A stretch of 64,000 bases of DNA from Chryseobacterium cucumeris (GCF_001593385.1 NZ_LUVZ01000043.1:248001-312000); one strand, 5' to 3'; shown: positions 41,978-49,853, numbered from the stretch's first letter. The notes: generated by a model from the sequence alone, not told the origin. Made by a program: numbers and translations.

Positions 41978-42403
41978 ATGATAAGCACAGAATTATTATT
42001 CTTAATAAACATCAATAAGCTACAGTCTGTAATTGCCAGAAAATTTGATTCTCTGAGCGTTCATGGCCTGGGATTCAATGACTTTGTTATTCTTTATGTG
42101 CTCTATTCTTCCTCTGAGAGTAAAATGAGAAGAATAGATCTTGCCGAAAAAATAGGTCTTACCGCATCAGGAGTTACCCGTTTATTGAATCCATTGGAAA
42201 AAATCGGACTTGTATCCAGAGAAAGCAACGAAAGAGATGCCCGTGTAAGTTATGTGGTCATCACTCCTAACGGTAAAAAGGTATTTGAAGAAGCTAAGCT
42301 AAGCGCAGAAAATATTACCAAAGAAATTCTTTCTTCCAAAAAAGGTAAATCTCTACGCATGGTCAATGAGCTTTTATTTGATTTAGGAGGAAATATACAA
42401 TAA
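41978..42403 (+). CDS. MarR family transcriptional regulator
   Basis: 141 residues. The winged helix is clear: GLGFNDFVILYVLYSSSESKMRRIDLAEKIGLTASGVTRLLNPLEKIGLVSRESNERDARVSYVVITPNGKKVFEE, including the wing motif DARVSYV (DxRxxxV). It is the first gene of a four-gene plus-strand operon with a GIY-YIG-like protein, an unknown protein and an alpha/beta hydrolase, which it probably controls together with itself. Confidence 0.93.
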   Translation: MISTELLFLININKLQSVIARKFDSLSVHGLGFNDFVILYVLYSSSESKMRRIDLAEKIGLTASGVTRLLNPLEKIGLVSRESNERDARVSYVVITPNGKKVFEEAKLSAENITKEILSSKKGKSLRMVNELLFDLGGNIQ

Positions 42404-42410
42404 TGAAAAG

Positions 42411-42749
42411 ATGAAAAATGCATTAAAAAAACAACTAAGAGAAAGGGCAAAAGACCATACAACAACAATGGGAGTACTTGCTGTTACCAACATTTCAAAC
42501 GGGAAAAAATACGTTCAGGGTTCTTTAAACCTGGAAGCACTGGTGAACAAGATGAAATTTCTGCTAAACGGAGGCATGTTTACAAATCCTCAGTTACAGA
42601 AGGAATGGACAGAATCGGGAAGTGATTCTTTTACCTTTGAGTTTGCCGTTGTTGTTCCGGATCAGAACAATGAATTTATCAACTACCGTAAAGAGGTTCA
42701 AAAGGCTGAACAGTCTTATATTTCCGGACTCATTACAGAATTATATTAA
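42411..42749 (+). CDS. GIY-YIG nuclease-like protein
   Basis: 112 residues of the Bacteroidetes GIY-YIG-like group: MGVLAVTNISNGKKYVQGSLNLEALVNKMKFLLNGGMFTNPQLQKEW and SFTFEFAVVVPDQN. The strand pair MGVLAV / KYVQG takes the place of GIY and YIG, so the catalytic tyrosines are partly replaced and activity is uncertain. It begins 7 bp after the MarR gene. Such short forms often sit in regulator or stress operons without a known role. Confidence 0.7.
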   Translation: MKNALKKQLRERAKDHTTTMGVLAVTNISNGKKYVQGSLNLEALVNKMKFLLNGGMFTNPQLQKEWTESGSDSFTFEFAVVVPDQNNEFINYRKEVQKAEQSYISGLITELY

Positions 42750-42753
42750 AGTG

Positions 42754-43191
42754 ATGTCAAAAAAATATCTATCTCCAACTTTTGAGGCAGGTAAACATCT
42801 GTTTACTAAAAATATAAAAGGAGCCATCATTAATCTTAACCTCATCAAATTAAAGAAGGAAGCAAATTATTCAGAATATCCGGATCTGAAACCCAATGAG
42901 CAAACAAGTGGTTGGGATGCCTATCTTACTTATATCAGGGAAACGGAACCTTATTTAAAGGAAAGCGGTGGAGAAATTTTATTTATTGGAAAGGGAGACC
43001 AGTTTCTGATAGGTCCTGAAAGTGAATATTGGGATCTGTGTCTCTTAATCAAACAAAAAAGTGTTCATGATTTTTTCGGTTTCGAAAAAAATGAAGCTTA
43101 TATGAAAATTATGGGACATAGAATGGCTGCGGTAGAAGATTCCAGACTTTTACCATTGGAAGAAGTATTATTAAATACACAAAGGGATTAA
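42754..43191 (+). CDS. DUF1330-like protein
   Basis: 145 residues from the ATG at 42754 (MSKKYLSPTFEAGKHLFTKN); the longer frame overlaps the previous gene in another phase and is rejected. The segment TEPYLKESGGEILFIGKGDQFLIGPESEYWDLCLLIKQKSVHDFFGFEKNEAYMKIMGHRMAAVEDSRLLPLE follows the ferredoxin-like DUF1330/Dabb pattern of small dimeric barrels. The reaction is unknown. It lies 4 bp after the GIY-YIG-like gene and its stop abuts the hydrolase start. Confidence 0.7.
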   Translation: MSKKYLSPTFEAGKHLFTKNIKGAIINLNLIKLKKEANYSEYPDLKPNEQTSGWDAYLTYIRETEPYLKESGGEILFIGKGDQFLIGPESEYWDLCLLIKQKSVHDFFGFEKNEAYMKIMGHRMAAVEDSRLLPLEEVLLNTQRD

Positions 43192-44076
43192 ATGAAAACA
43201 GTCAAAATGAATGATGTGGAATTATGCTATGAGGTATTTGGCGAAAAAAATTCTGATGTCATTGTATTAATTCCCGGATTAGGAAGTCAGATGATCCGTT
43301 GGGATACCACATTCTGTGATCTGTTGGTTGAAAAAGGATTCAGGGTGATTCGGTTTGATAACAGAGATTCGGGGAGTTCTGTTTTTAATGCAAAAAGGGA
43401 AATTCCTGCTGATAAAAGCATTGAAGAGATTTTCGGGAATCTCAGTAAAGAAGGGATTCCTTATTCTTTAATGGATATGGCGAATGATGTTATTGGTCTT
43501 CTTAATCATTTAAATATTGAAAAAGCTCATATTGCGGGACGTTCCATGGGAGGAATTATTGCACAACTTTTAGGTTCCTATTATCCTGAAAGAGTTTTAT
43601 CATTGACGATCATCATGTCTACTTCTATGAATCCTTCCCTTCCCAAACCTGATCCGGAAGTGATGGCTATGATGACACAGGTGTCTGCTGATCCTGTTCT
43701 TCAGAAAGAAGAGTATCTAAGAGAAAAGATCCGTTTTGCAAAAAAAATATCGGGTTCGGGATATATTTTTGATTCGAATCAGGAAAAAGCTTTGCTTGAA
43801 GAGGAACTTATACGCTCAAGAACCAAAAACGGAATTATCCGGCAGCTTTTAGCAATGGCTTCCTTTCAGTATAATCCTGAAGTGCCAAAGAAAATAACTG
43901 CTCCAACTTTAATCATTCACGGAACAGACGATCTGATCTTTCATCCTGATTGCGGAAAAGATATTGCGGATTCTATTCCGGGGACTGAATGGATTCTTAT
44001 TGAAGGGATGGGACATTCTATTCCTGCTGACCTTTACAGTTTTATTGGTAACAGGATATCTGATTCAACAAAATAA
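43192..44076 (+). CDS. Alpha/beta hydrolase
   Basis: 294 residues. The oxyanion region is LIPGLGSQMIRWD, the nucleophile elbow GRSMGGI supplies Ser, and IHGTDDLIFHPD gives the acid; the catalytic His is in EGMGHSIP. It is typical of esterases or lactonases of the AB hydrolase-1 family. It directly abuts the DUF1330-like gene and ends the MarR operon. Its substrate may be the compound sensed by the MarR protein (inference). Confidence 0.92.
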   Translation: MKTVKMNDVELCYEVFGEKNSDVIVLIPGLGSQMIRWDTTFCDLLVEKGFRVIRFDNRDSGSSVFNAKREIPADKSIEEIFGNLSKEGIPYSLMDMANDVIGLLNHLNIEKAHIAGRSMGGIIAQLLGSYYPERVLSLTIIMSTSMNPSLPKPDPEVMAMMTQVSADPVLQKEEYLREKIRFAKKISGSGYIFDSNQEKALLEEELIRSRTKNGIIRQLLAMASFQYNPEVPKKITAPTLIIHGTDDLIFHPDCGKDIADSIPGTEWILIEGMGHSIPADLYSFIGNRISDSTK

Positions 44077-44078
44077 AA

Positions 44079-44108
44079 AAGACTGTCTCAACATTTTGAG
44101 ACAGTCTT
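44079..44108. terminator. Bidirectional terminator
   Basis: AAGACTGTCTCA pairs with TGAGACAGTCTT around a short loop, between the convergent hydrolase and exonuclease genes, with A and T runs on both sides. Confidence 0.8.
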
Positions 44109-44138
44109 CATTTTTAAATATCTGTTTCTATTCAGTAT

Positions 44139-44690
44139 TTAATAATTCTTAAGGCACCAATGCAGAATCTTTGCAATGTTTTTAGCGTCATCTACTCCTC
44201 TGTGGTGGGTACCTTCTAAAGTCATACCCAGTTCCCCCAAAGCTCTGTTCATTCCGACACTTTTCCTGATTGTAGGATGAATTTCACCAAATAATGTCTT
44301 CACATTGATATGGTCATCACTCATTGGATAATCTGTGTAGAATCTTCTTGCCTGATTCTGAAGCATATTCAGATCGTAGTTTCCGTAGCTCGCCCAAGTC
44401 AGTTCCTCCGAATCATACTCTGCCCTTAGGATATCGAAAGCATCATCCAGCATAATGCCTTCATGATCCAGCATATTTTGGGTAATAGTAGTCAATTCCG
44501 TACAGAACGGACTTACTTTTGAATACTGGGGTTTTACTAAAATTCCTTCATTTTTAGAGATCTTACCTGTTTTTGCATTCATGATGCATACCCCGATTTC
44601 AATGATCTCACTTTCCTGACCTCTTGGCGGGCGGTTATCCCAACACGTTGCTTCAAGGTCTACTATTAATATATTTTCTGTTGTTTTCAC
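44139..44690 (-). CDS. DEDDh 3'-5' exonuclease, copy 1
   Basis: 183 residues of the ERI1/KapD-like exonuclease group. ExoI is ILIVDLEATCWDN (Asp, Glu), ExoII the Asp in ASYGNYDLNML, and ExoIII HHRGVDDAKNIAKIL (His, Asp). These enzymes trim RNA or DNA 3' ends. A close paralogue lies next to it (44808-45350). It ends the minus-strand block that holds the phosphoesterase, RNA ligase, cREC and RNase H-like genes and the tRNA array, so 3' trimming of tRNA or damaged RNA is a reasonable inference. Confidence 0.9.
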   Translation of the reverse strand: MKTTENILIVDLEATCWDNRPPRGQESEIIEIGVCIMNAKTGKISKNEGILVKPQYSKVSPFCTELTTITQNMLDHEGIMLDDAFDILRAEYDSEELTWASYGNYDLNMLQNQARRFYTDYPMSDDHINVKTLFGEIHPTIRKSVGMNRALGELGMTLEGTHHRGVDDAKNIAKILHWCLKNY

Positions 44691-44807
44691 TTGTCTAAAA
44701 TTTAATTGTTAAAGATTGGAAGAGGATGCAGAAAGAAGAAATTTTTACTATTGTCTCATTTACTTCCAGCCTCCAGCATCTGTCCTCCAGTATTTGAAAT
44801 TGACTAT

Positions 44808-45350
44808 TTACAGAATCTTACTTAAAATTCTGGCTGTATTATAAGCATCGTCTGCTCCGCTGTGGTGGGTGCCTTCAAAATCCATATTCAAATAATGTAA
44901 AGCTCTTTTAAGCCCTATTTGTTTATGCAATTTGAAATGTCTTTTAAATTCATGCATCACATTCATATAATTTTCTGAAAAAGGATTGGTTATCCCGAGC
45001 CAGTCACATTGTTCTATGATCTGCTCTCCGTCGAAGTTTCCATATCCTGCCCAGGTAAGCGGTGCAGAATGGTATTGATCTCTGATTAATTCACAGGCTT
45101 CTTCGAAATAGATTCCTTTTTCTTCTATCAGTTGCGGCGTAATTCCGGTCAATTGTGTACAGAATCTGTTGATTTCTGACCGTTCCGGAATGACATAGAT
45201 GCTTTGTTTCTGGGAAATTGCTTTTGATGTTAAGTTTAATTTGCAAATTCCTATTTCTATAATATCGACCTGTTGCCCAATGGGAATTATGTCGTTTTCC
45301 CAACATGTAGCTTCCAGATCGATGATTATCATCTCATTGGTTGTTTTCAT
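44808..45350 (-). CDS. DEDDh 3'-5' exonuclease, copy 2
   Basis: 180 residues, clearly a duplicate of the previous gene: MKTTNEMIIIDLEATCWEND, TWAGYGNFDGEQI and THHSGADDAYNTARIL keep all the catalytic acidic residues and the His. The shared TQLTGIT / TELTTIT segment shows old divergence rather than a recent copy. Two paralogues side by side may differ in substrate, for example tRNA precursors and broken RNA. The gap between them holds dispersed repeat fragments. Confidence 0.9.
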   Translation of the reverse strand: MKTTNEMIIIDLEATCWENDIIPIGQQVDIIEIGICKLNLTSKAISQKQSIYVIPERSEINRFCTQLTGITPQLIEEKGIYFEEACELIRDQYHSAPLTWAGYGNFDGEQIIEQCDWLGITNPFSENYMNVMHEFKRHFKLHKQIGLKRALHYLNMDFEGTHHSGADDAYNTARILSKIL

Positions 45351-45438
45351 GATTTTTTTAGAAATGAGAAGCTAGAGGTTAGAAGTGAGTCAGGTTTATA
45401 CTTCTCATATCCTCAAGCTTCATTTTCATCGTTAATTG

Positions 45439-46002
45439 TTAATTTCTGGGAGCAAATGGAGGTGTCCATTTTTTCCTCTTCATTATTTCCTTGACTTCCT
45501 CGTAGGAAACCGGATAAAAATTGTGGCAATCTACCCCAACGTCAAAACTGAGTGCCATCTCATCATCCGGTAGAGTTCCGTGTGAATGGCCGTATAATTG
45601 CCAGACCCCGCGGTGTGAACCATTCCACGTACGCATGGCGTAATGGAAAAGAATGATTTTCTGTTTACCATTACTTTGATCTGCTTCATCAATTCTCAGT
45701 TCGTGGTAATCTCTGATGGAAGCAAATCGTTTGGGATAAGTGAGAGCCGCTCCTTCATGATTGCCTTTGATCAGGTGGATATTGCCATGTAACCGGTCTA
45801 AAACCTCTTTTGTAAAATCCGGTTTGCCTAAACTCATGTCTCCTAAGTGGTAGACTGTATCACCGGGCTCAACTTTCTCGTTCCATCTTTTAATGAGTTC
45901 TTCATTCATATGGTCCAGTGATTCAAAAGGTCTTTCTGAAAACTTTATAATATTCTCGTGACCAAAATGATGGTCTGCTGTAAAAAATATATTGGGTTTC
46001 AT
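45439..46002 (-). CDS. Calcineurin-type metallophosphoesterase
   Basis: 187 residues. Metal motifs: FTADHHFGHENII (D-x-H), VYHLGDMSLG (GDxx), LIKGNHE (GNHE), LFHYAM (H) and LYGHSHG (GHxH). It belongs to the small PE-like phosphoesterases that work on 2',3'-cyclic or terminal phosphates in some RNA-repair sets. It lies upstream of the exonucleases and downstream of the RNA ligase on the same strand. A role in healing RNA ends for the ligase is inferred from this context. Confidence 0.88.
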   Translation of the reverse strand: MKPNIFFTADHHFGHENIIKFSERPFESLDHMNEELIKRWNEKVEPGDTVYHLGDMSLGKPDFTKEVLDRLHGNIHLIKGNHEGAALTYPKRFASIRDYHELRIDEADQSNGKQKIILFHYAMRTWNGSHRGVWQLYGHSHGTLPDDEMALSFDVGVDCHNFYPVSYEEVKEIMKRKKWTPPFAPRN

Positions 46003-46172
46003 TTTTTTAATTGTTTTTTTCTTTTTAAAACCACCCCGTCAAAAATTCTTTGAATTTTCGCCACCCCTCCAAAGGATGGGAATTGTCTCACTTTCATGAG
46101 TCCTATTTCTCTTTAATACAATGAAGTGTTTTCGTTCTTCTGACTTTGATGGTTACTTGTTATACATGAAAA

Positions 46173-46198
46173 AGTTTCGGTAAAAAATTACCGAAACT
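46173..46198 (-). terminator. Terminator after the RNA ligase gene
   Basis: AGTTTCGGTAA and TTACCGAAACT pair over 11 bp; the minus strand continues with T residues. The hairpin overlaps the ligase stop region. Confidence 0.7.
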
Positions 46199-47213
46199 AT
46201 ACTTTAAGAGTCATCAACTCTTCTTTTATAAAATCAATGACTAAAGAATTCAACTTTTTGTTGATCCTTTTCTGCTCTTCTTTTTCAATAGTGGCAAAAG
46301 CTTCCGGGAAGTCTTTCTGGAAATCCTCTAAAATATCCTGTGAAAAAAGACCTATTACCTTACCTATCATTTTAGGTTCGAATTCGCCAATTTTGCTTAT
46401 CACATTATTCAATCTGTTGGCTGTAGCATATTTTTGGATTTCCTCCCAGATTTCCTGAGCTTTTTCGCTGAAGTGAATCTGTTTCTGAACAGTTTTACCC
46501 TCTTTTTTAACCATTTTTGATTTTTCTACCCATTTTTCATTCTTATTTTTAAGAATAATTCTGGCTCCGTTTCCAAAGTATCTGGTTTTCAAAGTTTTTA
46601 CAATGGTTCCTTCACACCTATTGTCTTCCAATTCGGGTAATCCCAGCCAAGCAGGAATTTTTGAATTGAAAACATTAGGGAATTTCAAAGCTTCTTCAAG
46701 ACTTCCCTGAAACAAAATTTTAGCATAGAAAAATCCTGTCTCTTCAAAAATCTGATTGACCACTTCTGTATGCAAATAGGTAATTCCATTCAGTTTAATA
46801 TCGAAAGCGTAAAATTCGTTGTGAGGGGCATATTCAATACCTTTCTGTACTTTTACAGCATCTTTTACGGGTTCTACTTCTTTATGTTGGTAACCACCAC
46901 CGAACAATTCACCGTAGATCACTACAGTTCCTACATTCGGGTACATGGCTTTCACTTTTTGAAACACTTCTATTACATTTTTTCTGTAGCGTTCCAACAT
47001 CTGACGGGCATTGAAAAATTTCTCATCTTTTTCGATGAAAGCAGTTCTCTTTGCGATTTTAATTTCCTTTCCGTCGGTAAAGAAAGAGAAATTAGCTCCG
47101 TGAACTTTTTCCTGTACGATGAAAACCTCATCCCCAAAACCTTGCATTCTGATCTGTTCGATCACACGGGCCTGGTAAGCATTTTCTATAGCGTTATATG
47201 TTTTAAAAATCAT
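46197..47213 (-). CDS. RNA ligase, T4 Rnl2 type
   Basis: 338 residues. Nucleotidyltransferase motif I is EKVHGANF, with the adenylated Lys36 (KxHG as in Rnl2). Further motifs are III/IIIa (GELFGGGY, EFYAFDIKL), IV (CEGTIVKTL) and V (RIILKNKNEKW). A helical C-terminal domain of about 90 residues follows, as in Rnl2 proteins that seal nicks in RNA duplexes. The substrate would be 3'-OH and 5'-phosphate ends. It is separated by 5 bp from the DinB gene and lies in the same strand block as cREC, phosphoesterase and tRNA genes, which strongly suggests tRNA or RNA repair. Confidence 0.93.
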   Translation of the reverse strand: MIFKTYNAIENAYQARVIEQIRMQGFGDEVFIVQEKVHGANFSFFTDGKEIKIAKRTAFIEKDEKFFNARQMLERYRKNVIEVFQKVKAMYPNVGTVVIYGELFGGGYQHKEVEPVKDAVKVQKGIEYAPHNEFYAFDIKLNGITYLHTEVVNQIFEETGFFYAKILFQGSLEEALKFPNVFNSKIPAWLGLPELEDNRCEGTIVKTLKTRYFGNGARIILKNKNEKWVEKSKMVKKEGKTVQKQIHFSEKAQEIWEEIQKYATANRLNNVISKIGEFEPKMIGKVIGLFSQDILEDFQKDFPEAFATIEKEEQKRINKKLNSLVIDFIKEELMTLKV

Positions 47214-47218
47214 TTTGT

Positions 47219-47782
47219 TTAGTTTTTAATCATTTCTGATTCGTTTTGCTGCATCTGGGTAATATGTCTTCGAGCATGGAGTGACAGAAAATAAATATAT
47301 TCATATACATTAATTTTCCCCAGGTCATTCACTGTCATTGTCGTTTTATACAAGAGTCCTTCGCCATTTTTCATTACTTCAAGATAGTGTACGCATTGAA
47401 AATATTGTTGGTTTATTAAGCTTCTTATTTCATCTAAGCTTAATTCTCCTTTCGGCTCCATATGTTCTGGTCTTATCCATTCAAAGGCACCGTGCTCCCC
47501 TACTTTGTCAAAATTTTCTTTATTGAAACTGTAGTTTTTTATTTCAAATTCCAGATCAAGATCTAAAGAATTCTTCATTGCTTTTTTGGACCCTTTTTCG
47601 ATAAGGATGAGCAGATAAAAATTCGTAAGATAAATGTGTTCTAAAATCTGCTGAATCGTCCAGCCTCCGTTTGAAGGCTGATGATTCAACGTTTTTTTAT
47701 CTTTTTGAAACCATCCGTCTACATTATCAAATGTGAGCTTCAGATGTGCTTTTATATCTTCAATAAATCTTAAAATGTCCAT
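47219..47782 (-). CDS. DinB family protein
   Basis: 187 residues with the four-helix DinB layout: NHQPSNGGWTIQQILEHIYLTNFYLL contains the first metal His, and YIYFLSLHARRHITQMQQN the other two. DinB proteins are often thiol-dependent transferases or have no known activity. The stop codon of the upstream cREC gene shares a base with its start, and it ends 5 bp before the ligase gene, so it is an operon member. No direct link to RNA is known to me. Confidence 0.88.
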   Translation of the reverse strand: MDILRFIEDIKAHLKLTFDNVDGWFQKDKKTLNHQPSNGGWTIQQILEHIYLTNFYLLILIEKGSKKAMKNSLDLDLEFEIKNYSFNKENFDKVGEHGAFEWIRPEHMEPKGELSLDEIRSLINQQYFQCVHYLEVMKNGEGLLYKTTMTVNDLGKINVYEYIYFLSLHARRHITQMQQNESEMIKN

Positions 47783-48153
47783 TACAATTCTTTAAAGTTT
47801 TGCAGCAGGTTTAGGATATTTTCCTTTCCTACCGGATTCATGGAGTGGCAATAGAATTTCGGAAGGTCCAGATAATGATCCATACAATATTCTACCAGCC
47901 ATTTGGCGCAGTCGTATCCTGTTTTCTCAACAAATTCCTGAGAATTCTGTTTCAAATAGTGTTCGTCTGCAAGATCATGGTCAAAAGATATCATTTCCGG
48001 GAGTCCTTTTTCCAAGATCCTGTTGACAAACTGTTCGTAATTCCGAACAATGTGCCAGTCACTTCTGAGGAAAATTTCCTGTTGGGTATAATGATAAGCC
48101 TCGATCGGGTATCTTATATCATCCAGAAATAATAATCTTTTTGTTTTTTCCAT
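47782..48153 (-). CDS. Cyclic-phosphate-processing receiver (cREC) domain protein
   Basis: 123 residues. The sequence LLFLDDIRYPIEAYHYT, EMISFDHDLADEHYL, EKTGYDCAKWLVEY and FYCHSMNPVGKENIL follows the cREC group, a receiver-like fold with conserved DD, D-H-D and H-S-x-N-P residues. Comparative genomics has predicted for it a role in processing 2',3'-cyclic phosphate RNA ends. It is placed with an Rnl2 ligase and a phosphoesterase here, which fits that prediction. It lies directly upstream of DinB with overlapping ends. Confidence 0.82.
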   Translation of the reverse strand: MEKTKRLLFLDDIRYPIEAYHYTQQEIFLRSDWHIVRNYEQFVNRILEKGLPEMISFDHDLADEHYLKQNSQEFVEKTGYDCAKWLVEYCMDHYLDLPKFYCHSMNPVGKENILNLLQNFKEL

Positions 48154-48189
48154 GAGTTAATTTTTATAGTTTTTAAGCTTCCAGCTTTA

Positions 48190-48675
48190 TTACACCATCA
48201 TATCAGCACAGTTGGAACTTGCGAAAGCGTAAGGTTTTGCTTTAAACACATATCCCATTCCCAGAATATAACCCATGGCATCTTTTAATGCTACATTGGA
48301 TTTAAAATCCGGGTCGGTATTAATGTCTGCGTGTACCTCCATTTCTACACCATAAGCATCCAGCACAGAACAAATCGCGTATGCAATTTCAACGGATTTG
48401 TTGACTTCATTCAGCATTCGCTCCTTGATACTGATACTCTGTATTTCTCTTTCTTTTCTAATAAAGGTAAACGCTCCTTTTCCCTCACGAATAAACACTA
48501 CTGCCGTAGCATAGTTGATGGCATCTCCGTATACATGAGAGTCTGATCCCACACATACTTTCAGACGGTGTCCGTTGGCCTGTTCGCGAATGATGGCTTC
48601 TTCTACCAGCTGTGTGATAGAGTGCTGGAAAATTTTTCCACTCATATTCTGCCATGTTTGTTGTTGCGTTTCCAT
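48190..48675 (-). CDS. YkuK/DUF458 RNase H-like protein
   Basis: 161 residues from the ATG at 48675 (METQQQTWQNMSGKIFQH); the frame upstream of this runs into a dispersed repeat. The motif LKVCVGSDSHVYG.AINYATAVVFIREGKGAF is the first RNase H-like strand pair with the DSH acidic site, followed by VEMEVHADINTDPDFKSN and GYVFKAKPYAFASSNCADM. DUF458 proteins (B. subtilis YkuK) have an RNase H-like fold and no established substrate. It is the first protein gene after the tRNA array on this strand, so an RNA role is plausible. Confidence 0.85.
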   Translation of the reverse strand: METQQQTWQNMSGKIFQHSITQLVEEAIIREQANGHRLKVCVGSDSHVYGDAINYATAVVFIREGKGAFTFIRKEREIQSISIKERMLNEVNKSVEIAYAICSVLDAYGVEMEVHADINTDPDFKSNVALKDAMGYILGMGYVFKAKPYAFASSNCADMMV

Positions 48676-48714
48676 TTTTTCTACATGTTTTAAATTTTGT
48701 TTTAAATTAATTTC

Positions 48715-48780
48715 TGAATTGTGAATCGTCAATATTTTTAAATTCATTTGCAAAGCAAAATTCACTATTGACTATTCACT
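48715..48780. repeat. Fragment of the 102-bp dispersed element
   Basis: The words GTGAATCGTCAAT, TTTGCAAAGCAAAATTCACT and ATTGACTATTCAC match the units at 28250-28745. A second fragment lies at about 50816-50875 (GTGAATAGTCAATAATCAAT and TCGCTTCGCTTGTCAATTTT). Confidence 0.6.
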
Positions 48781-48783
48781 TTG

Positions 48784-48854
48784 CACTCCGAACCGGACTC
48801 GAACCGATACCATCAGTTTTGGAGACTGAGATGCTGCCATTACACTATCAGAGT
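48784..48854 (-). tRNA. tRNA-like, anticodon CCA (Trp)
   Basis: Acceptor ACTCTGA / TCGGAGT (one G-U), T loop TTCGAGT, anticodon stem TCAGT / ACTGA with loop CTCCAAA. The D arm (GTGTAATGGCAGCAT) resembles tRNA-Gln, not the usual Trp body. It is the last tRNA gene of the array and is followed by CAA after the discriminator. Confidence 0.7.
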
Positions 48855-48861
48855 AAAATTG

Positions 48862-48933
48862 TTGATTCATTAGGACTCGAACCTAAACTCCAAGAATCAA
48901 AATCTTGTGTGCTGCCAATTACACTATGAATCA
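48862..48933 (-). tRNA. tRNA-Gln(TTG), divergent
   Basis: A perfect but AT-rich acceptor (TGATTCA / TGAATCA), D arm GTGTAATTGGCAGCAC, anticodon stem CAAGA / TCTTG with loop TTTTGAT, T arm with TTCGAGT. The body fits Gln. CAA follows the discriminator; CCA is not encoded. Confidence 0.8.
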
Positions 48934-49018
48934 ATTTTATAATTGATAAATGTTGATTGATAATTGATGAAGTGCTCAGCAATCATTGATCATTAATCTC
49001 TTATCATTTATGTTTTTG

Positions 49019-49091
49019 TACGGGAAGAGGGATTCGAACCCTCAAAAGCTTGATCCTAAATCAAGAGTGTCTGCCATTCCACCATTCCCGC
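49019..49091 (-). tRNA. tRNA-like, anticodon TAG (Leu) without long variable arm
   Basis: Acceptor GCGGGAA / TTCCCGT, Leu-like D arm (GGTGGAATGGCAGACAC), anticodon loop TTTAGGA in CTTGA / TCAAG. Only a few bases separate the anticodon and T stems, so the class II arm that bacterial leucyl tRNAs have is missing. Confidence 0.75.
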
Positions 49092-49179
49092 AGTTTTTTT
49101 ATAAGTAATGAGTAATTGGTAATGAGTAATATTTTTATTTTCATTATTACTCACTGTTCTTCAATCACTTATATCCTGT

Positions 49180-49251
49180 ACCTCTCCCCAGATTCGAACT
49201 GGGACTTTACGGGGTTTAAAGCCGTTTTCTCTGCCAATTGGAATAGAGAGG
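49180..49251 (-). tRNA. tRNA-like, anticodon TAA (Leu), reduced
   Basis: Acceptor CCTCTCT / GGAGAGG (one G-U), T arm CCCAG TTCGAAT CTGGG. The anticodon stem ACGGC / CCCGT has a C-C mismatch next to loop TTTAAAC. The D arm is weak (TTCCAATTGGCAGAGA). No class II variable arm is present. Confidence 0.65.
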
Positions 49252-49349
49252 CGTATCTTATTAGTAATGAGTAATCGGTAATTCTTAATGAAAATCCATG
49301 GGTATTTACTTATTGCTCATTACTTATTACTCATAGTATATCTAGGTTT

Positions 49350-49424
49350 GAGAAAGCTCTGTCTGATAATAAACTATGCCTGTTAGTGTTTGTAAAGATC
49401 TTCTGCGCTTGACAAACCTTTCTC
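49350..49424 (-). ncRNA. Array stem-loop SL1
   Basis: First of five copies of one structure. GAGAAAG / CTTTCTC form the outer stem and TTGTC / GACAG-type words continue it. The conserved inside strand is TTTGTCAAGCGCAGAAGATC followed by TTTA. It lies between the Leu(TAA)-like and Glu tRNA genes. Confidence 0.6.
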
Positions 49425-49453
49425 ATTTCCTAATGTATTTTGTTTAAAAAAGT

Positions 49454-49507
49454 AAAAGGCTGTTTGTTTTTATTGACTAAAGATCTTCTGCTCTCGACAG
49501 TCCTTTT
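49454..49507 (-). ncRNA. Array stem-loop SL2
   Basis: AAAAGG / CCTTTT outer stem, CTGT / ACAG inner pairs, conserved CTGTCGAGAGCAGAAGATCT. A 32-residue frame (ATG at 49575, stop at 49477) ends within it. The other four copies do not have a start codon in the same phase, so I treat the RNA as primary. Confidence 0.6.
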
Positions 49508-49617
49508 TCTCTTTTCTTCATTTTTTTGCGTGAATGGTAACTGGCCAATTTTTTCAATAAAATCTGAACTTTCATGGTATTAAATCAATTCAATATTGAC
49601 CAGCTATTCACATCCAG

Positions 49618-49689
49618 TACTCTATAAGGGAATCGAACCCTTGTTTTCTGCTCGAAAGGCAGGCGTCCTCACCGTTAGACGAATAGAGC
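49618..49689 (-). tRNA. tRNA-Glu(TTC), copy 1
   Basis: Acceptor GCTCTAT / ATAGAGT, D arm GTCTAACGGTGAGGACG, anticodon loop CTTTCGA, T loop TTCGATT. The anticodon stem has one mismatched pair. The body is Glu-like. CCA is not encoded. Confidence 0.78.
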
Positions 49690-49694
49690 ATTAA

Positions 49695-49765
49695 TCCACA
49701 AACCAGGAATCGAACCTGGACAACAAGAGTACATTTCCTGCATGCTGCCATTACATTATTTGTGG
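49695..49765 (-). tRNA. tRNA-like, anticodon TGT (Thr) with A33
   Basis: Perfect acceptor CCACAAA / TTTGTGG, T arm CCAGG TTCGATT CCTGG, D stem ATG / CAT. The anticodon stem CAGGA / TCTTG encloses AATGTAC, so position 33 is A instead of the nearly universal U. Decoding is doubtful. Confidence 0.65.
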
Positions 49766-49766
49766 T

Positions 49767-49853
49767 TGGTGGAAGTAGTAGGATTCGAACCTACTCAGCA
49801 ATGAAGCAACAGATTTACAGTCTGCCCCGACTCTCCAACTTCGGCGTACTTCC
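49767..49853 (-). tRNA. tRNA-Tyr(GTA)
   Basis: Acceptor GGAAGTA / TACTTCC perfect, anticodon stem GCAGA / TCTGT with CTGTAAA, a class II variable arm as expected for bacterial Tyr, T arm GTAGG TTCGAAT CCTAC, discriminator A and an encoded CCA. It is the most regular member of the array. Confidence 0.9.

Noticed and set aside
49350..49435. Small frame beginning at the ATG within SL1
   Set aside because: It uses another phase from the conserved LSxAEDL reading, is not shared by the other copies, and the stem pairing explains the conservation better.
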